Positions 60,079-64,000 of a stretch of DNA of 64,000 bases are shown here, in pieces. Each line of letters opens with the position of its first letter. The first letter of the stretch is position 1. Location: assembly GCF_901933205.1 (NCBI RefSeq), contig NC_044577.1, positions 3,917,321 through 3,981,320 on the forward strand, read 5' to 3'. The position numbers and the translations under genes are program-made. Source of the DNA: Camarhynchus parvulus. Lineage: Eukaryota > Chordata > Aves > Passeriformes > Thraupidae. The notes below the pieces were generated by a model, which saw nothing but the letters and a program-made list of their open reading frames with translations, ran no database searches and was not told the DNA's origin.

Positions 60079-63000
60079 TCTGAGGCAACACAGCTCTATA
60101 TCAAACATCAACAGAATTTGCATGAGTTTCCCTGTGAATTGTTGGAGTGCACCGTGCTCTGTGATGGCCAGGGAATGCAGCAGGGAGGTCTGAGCTTTGC
60201 CAGTCACTTGCAATGTAGGATTGAGCTAATGGGAGTTTATTAGCCCCGAGGAACAGCATTTAATGAGCTGCCACCCTCAAGCCAGGCCTGCTTTCCAAAT
60301 GGTGAACGGTGCCTGCCAGCTCATAAGTGATGTGTGAGAGAGAAGGAGGACACAACAAGAGGTTTCTGGTGTTCTTTAAGCAAACCCACAGAAATCCCAA
60401 ATGGCAGAGTGGGTGAGCCCTTGAAAATCTCTTAGAAATGGAAATAAAAGGGATGTTCCTCTGCCTGGCTGTCAGTGAGTTACACTCGTGACAGTCTTAA
60501 CCAAAATGTATGGGAAGGGGATGTGGTTTTATACTCCTGTTTTCTTCATCAGCCTTTGAAAACTTTATGGATGTGCTGTTCATTAATAGCACCATTAAAA
60601 ATGGGTGTTTCCATGGGCAGATACTCTGCTGTCACAGTGGGATAATTGTAAATTAATATACCAAATATTCATATTATTTTGAATGTAACTGGAAAAGAAA
60701 AATCCTTGATGGTGTGCTCTTCCTCATCATTGTGATGTAAATATGTTTAATAGCATCACTGTAAAACATGATTCTCAGCAGTACTTGGTGTAACATTGAG
60801 TGTAAACTGTTCCTTAATTAGTGCTGCTGTTACTTTGATTTATTCCTATAGGATGCTTGCTAGTCTTGACAGCATATCTGCTTCTCCACTCTCTTAATTG
60901 ATCATTGTGTTGGTTTATTATTTTAATCAGAACTCTGACCTGCACTGAAAAATGAAAAGAAGCCCATTTTGCAGAGACAGAGAGCCAAATCTCTTATCTC
61001 TGCTTTCTTTAGGTGACTCTGTAAGAGTCTCTCTGATACTGCGACACTGATTGGCGAGAACAATTTACCACTAAGGCATAATAAGGGAAAATGTAATAAA
61101 ATGTCACCAGACACTGCTCATTTACAGTTGTTTGGCTAAAAAATAGGTTTCATAAAGCTTAGGTGAACTTGAAAATCACCTGAGCACATGGCTTCCTGGA
61201 TTTATGCCTCAATAAGCCTCGATATATGCTCATAGCCACTTCAGAGTGCTGTGCCTATTCATCTCTCCTGCAGTCAAAAATTGTGCAGAGGGTTGTACAG
61301 ATCAGATGTGGCAGGGAACATCTTCCAGGTGGCAGACACTGGCCTGAGGCCCAGGAAATGTGGCTGCAGGTACAGGCACCCCATTCCTGAATGACCTTTG
61401 GCAAGTTGCCCCTCTTTATTGTGCTGTCCACCCTTGTTTGGCCAGTGGAATAAATTTAGTCACTAAAAGCAAGTTTCCTGGGAGATACCTAAGAAAAGAG
61501 GGTACAGTCTCTTGTGGGCCCTGCCCACCCTCCTGCAGGGCAGGTATTTAATGACAGGGGCATGTTTCCTTTATGGTACTCCTGAACTCATACTGCCATG
61601 CCTATTCCTGCAAGCATGTTAATTAATCAATTACCAAAGCAGCATGAAAAGAATAAATAGTCTTGCAGTCTCAAGAGAATTACAAATTTACAAATGGCCC
61701 CAAACTAGCTCAGTCCAGTGCTGCCCTGTGGCCCTGCCTAATGTATTTTGATGCTGGTGTCTCAGAGTATGGACTTATCTTCAAAAGAGGGACAAAAGTG
61801 GCATCCCTGCTCAAACAGGGATTGCTCAGATTAGTGCCATGGAGTCATTTCCTGCATGTCACCACCACCCAGCAGTTCACTCTGTCCCAGAATAGCACTG
61901 AAGCTGCTCAGAAGAAATTTAAGTCTCTTGCTTGTGTTGCAGTTCCAGACACCTGTAGCTCTGTCCTTACCATTTCCCTTTCCTCCTCTACACTGGAAGA
62001 GCAGCTCCTCACTCCTGATCTCCTGGAGTGGAATGTTGTCCTGGCTGTGGGAAGAGGAAGGCAGTGGCAGTCCCTGACAGTATTTCTAGGATGAGGAATT
62101 GAGTTACACCCCAGTATTTCATTATCATTACTGATTACAGAATTCATGTTCAAGAAGAGCTTGCTTTTCAACTTTCATTTGGGATAAAGCAGACTGCTTG
62201 CACACTTCCAGCCTGGCATCATGTAGATATTGAGAGGGAAGGGGGTGTTCTGGCGTCAGAGATGTGATTTTCTTCTGATACTAAAGACAGGCTGTTTCTG
62301 TGTTTAGTGTAGTAAATCTCTATCTGGTTGCCCACAGCACTTGTGTTCAAAGGGCTTCCTTGCTTTCAAGATTCTTTGCACCTATTACTTTAAACTTCCC
62401 CCTGCTTTTATAGGGTTCTTTATGTTCCTACAGTCTTTGGGACTCTGTCCTGATTTACATATAAGCTCCTTACCTTACAGGTTGCTGTGCTTCCAGTTGC
62501 TTTCCTTTGGCGAAACCAGTTTGAGCTGTGGCAGGTTTTTGAGTCAGGAACCTGCTCCTTTGCCAGCAGGAATTGCCTGAATCCAGTTGGCAACTCCTTC
62601 CACGAGACCTGGGCTGGGCTTGTTGCTCCAGTGCTGCCCTGCCCTCTGGTCCTTTGTTTGTGGCAAGGCAGTTTGTCCTGAATCAGATTAATATCTGAGA
62701 TAAAGCAAAAATAAAATATTGGCTTTTCACACTTGTTGGCTTTTTACACTGATGTTGGATGAGACCTTCTGTCATTAGTCTGTGATATATTTTAATTTTT
62801 AAATTGTTTTACATTTCTCATGAAAAAAGAATGATTTAAAGTGAAGATGAGAGATTTCCTTATGCAATATCACATCCTTCAGTGCTTGGCTCCAAGAAAA
62901 TTTGCACATTATTACAGCATGAATCAGGTTAGATGAGCATTTGCCCACAGGGAAGGTTTGTGCCTGTGTACCTGCACACAAAACCTAAAGGCACGGGGTT

Positions 63001-64000
63001 TGCTTAAAAACTCTTTTCCTTACTGATCATACTTGAATTTTAAAAAGTGTATCTATCTTAAAAGCATACATTATATGTAGTACATCCCCTGGATTTTTTC
63101 TTGAAAGCCACAGGTATATTGCATCCAAGATAAAGACCTGCTCAGAAAGGGTGTCTACCTGAAATTTCCAAGGCTGAAGTGCCCCACAGCTGCCTGGTAT
63201 CCTCACCACTTTTTCTTGCTGCTATATTTCTCATCATATCTCCCATGAGGAAGCTGCTTCCCCTGTTTTTCCAGGTGCTGTGCAGGGCTGAGGTGGGAGC
63301 TGTAGGGTGGGATGTACCTGGGGATGCATGTGCCTCCCCACATGCCATGAAGCTGTGCCTCCCCTGGTGTTAGGCAGGACTAAGGCTGTAAACCCCACAG
63401 TTCCAAAAGGCCTTTGTAAAATGTGATCATAGGAAGGGAAGCATTTCTTTGAGACTATTCCTGGAAAAGTATTTTAAATACTCCCTAAGCATACAGTTCC
63501 ATTATATTTAATATGAAGAGTCAGGAGGCAGAGAAGATGCAGTGTTGTAGTCACAGGCTGGGGTTGCTCTCACTGCAGGCTGAAGGGAGTTGGGTTTAGC
63601 TGCTTGGCACCATGTGAGTGACAGGAATTCCGAGGGCGTGAGGCTGGGAGATGCTTCCATTTGGTTCCCACCTTGGGAGGATGCACTTGTGTGTGTAACC
63701 GTACACACAGAGCAGCTCTGCTGGAAAAGTGATCCCAGCGCTTGACACTGAGCTCGGAAGTGAAATTTCTCAGAACAGCAGCCAGCATGACTTGGATAAA
63801 CTTTTCAATCATTGAAGGTAGATTTGTGTAAGGCTTGTACCAGCATTTAAATTTCAGTAGGAGAGTTTATTTAACAGATGAAAACTTTCCCCGATTTCTC
63901 AAGCATGCAGTGAGAGATGCTGCATCCATACCTGTGTAAAGAACATCCCCAGAGATGCTGATGTGGTCTGACTGCACCACCTTAAATCCACGCCTCAGTG

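Larger units (their letters stand above)
40521..64000 (+). other. ERBB4: ERBB4 intron 3 (5' part)
   Basis: At least 23.5 kb after the exon without exon 4 (the segment starting ILNGGVY in ERBB4). It carries two sense-oriented LTRs in its first 6 kb and little else that can be named. Confidence 0.88.
46176..64000. other. Intronic sequence to the end of the window, no gene seen
   Basis: Nearly 18 kb with no named transposon, RNA gene or exon. It has an AAAAC microsatellite, a nested hairpin (48284-48355) and a short RUNX-like palindrome (60062-60078). Open frames up to 199 codons (55587-56186, -) show no recognisable domain. Confidence 0.55.

Noticed and set aside
61663..62094. 143-codon + strand frame
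   Set aside because: No recognisable motif; length is within what chance gives in 64 kb of both strands.
1..64000. ERBB4 exon 2 or exon 4 elsewhere in the window
   Set aside because: I looked for their characteristic peptide segments among the open frames and did not find them.

Overview
This window looks like the inside of one very large vertebrate gene, most likely from a passerine bird. The only protein-coding sequence I can defend is one 187-base exon on the + strand at 40334-40520. I recognise its translation as part of the first receptor-L domain of ERBB4 (HER4), the neuregulin receptor tyrosine kinase; length and phase fit ERBB4 exon 3. Everything upstream is then intron 2 and everything downstream intron 3, both running off the window. 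The bird assignment rests on two CR1 LINE 3' ends with the typical octamer tail and on LTR families I associate with songbird genomes. The species cannot be named from the sequence.

Intron 2 (1-40333) holds two short sense-strand CR1 fragments (about 1509-1728 and 13363-13617) and three solo LTRs. The first LTR (9741-10789, +) has TG...CA ends and a 5-base target duplication (AGCCC); it carries a CpG-dense core with two CTCF-like motifs and a minisatellite of about 46 bases. The second (19084-19542, -) ends in a perfect 7-base inverted repeat and has a 4-base duplication (AGCC). The third (23557-24180, -) has a 6-base duplication (ATGCAG). The rest is ordinary AT-rich intron with a few microsatellites, short tandem duplications, hairpins and one homeodomain-motif-rich AT block (14597-14700).

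Intron 3 (40521-64000) holds two sense-oriented LTRs within 6 kb of the exon. One (43718 to about 44620) shares its first 150 bases with the 9741 LTR. The other (45702-46171) is a second copy of the 19084 LTR in the opposite orientation. Both carry AATAAA signals in the gene's sense direction. The remaining 18 kb shows no gene and no repeat I can name.

There is no operon, CRISPR array, RNA gene or intact retroviral coding region. The many short open frames behave like chance frames in intronic DNA. I did not find a clearly new biological system. The most interesting material is the regulatory content of the LTRs inserted around the ERBB4 exon.
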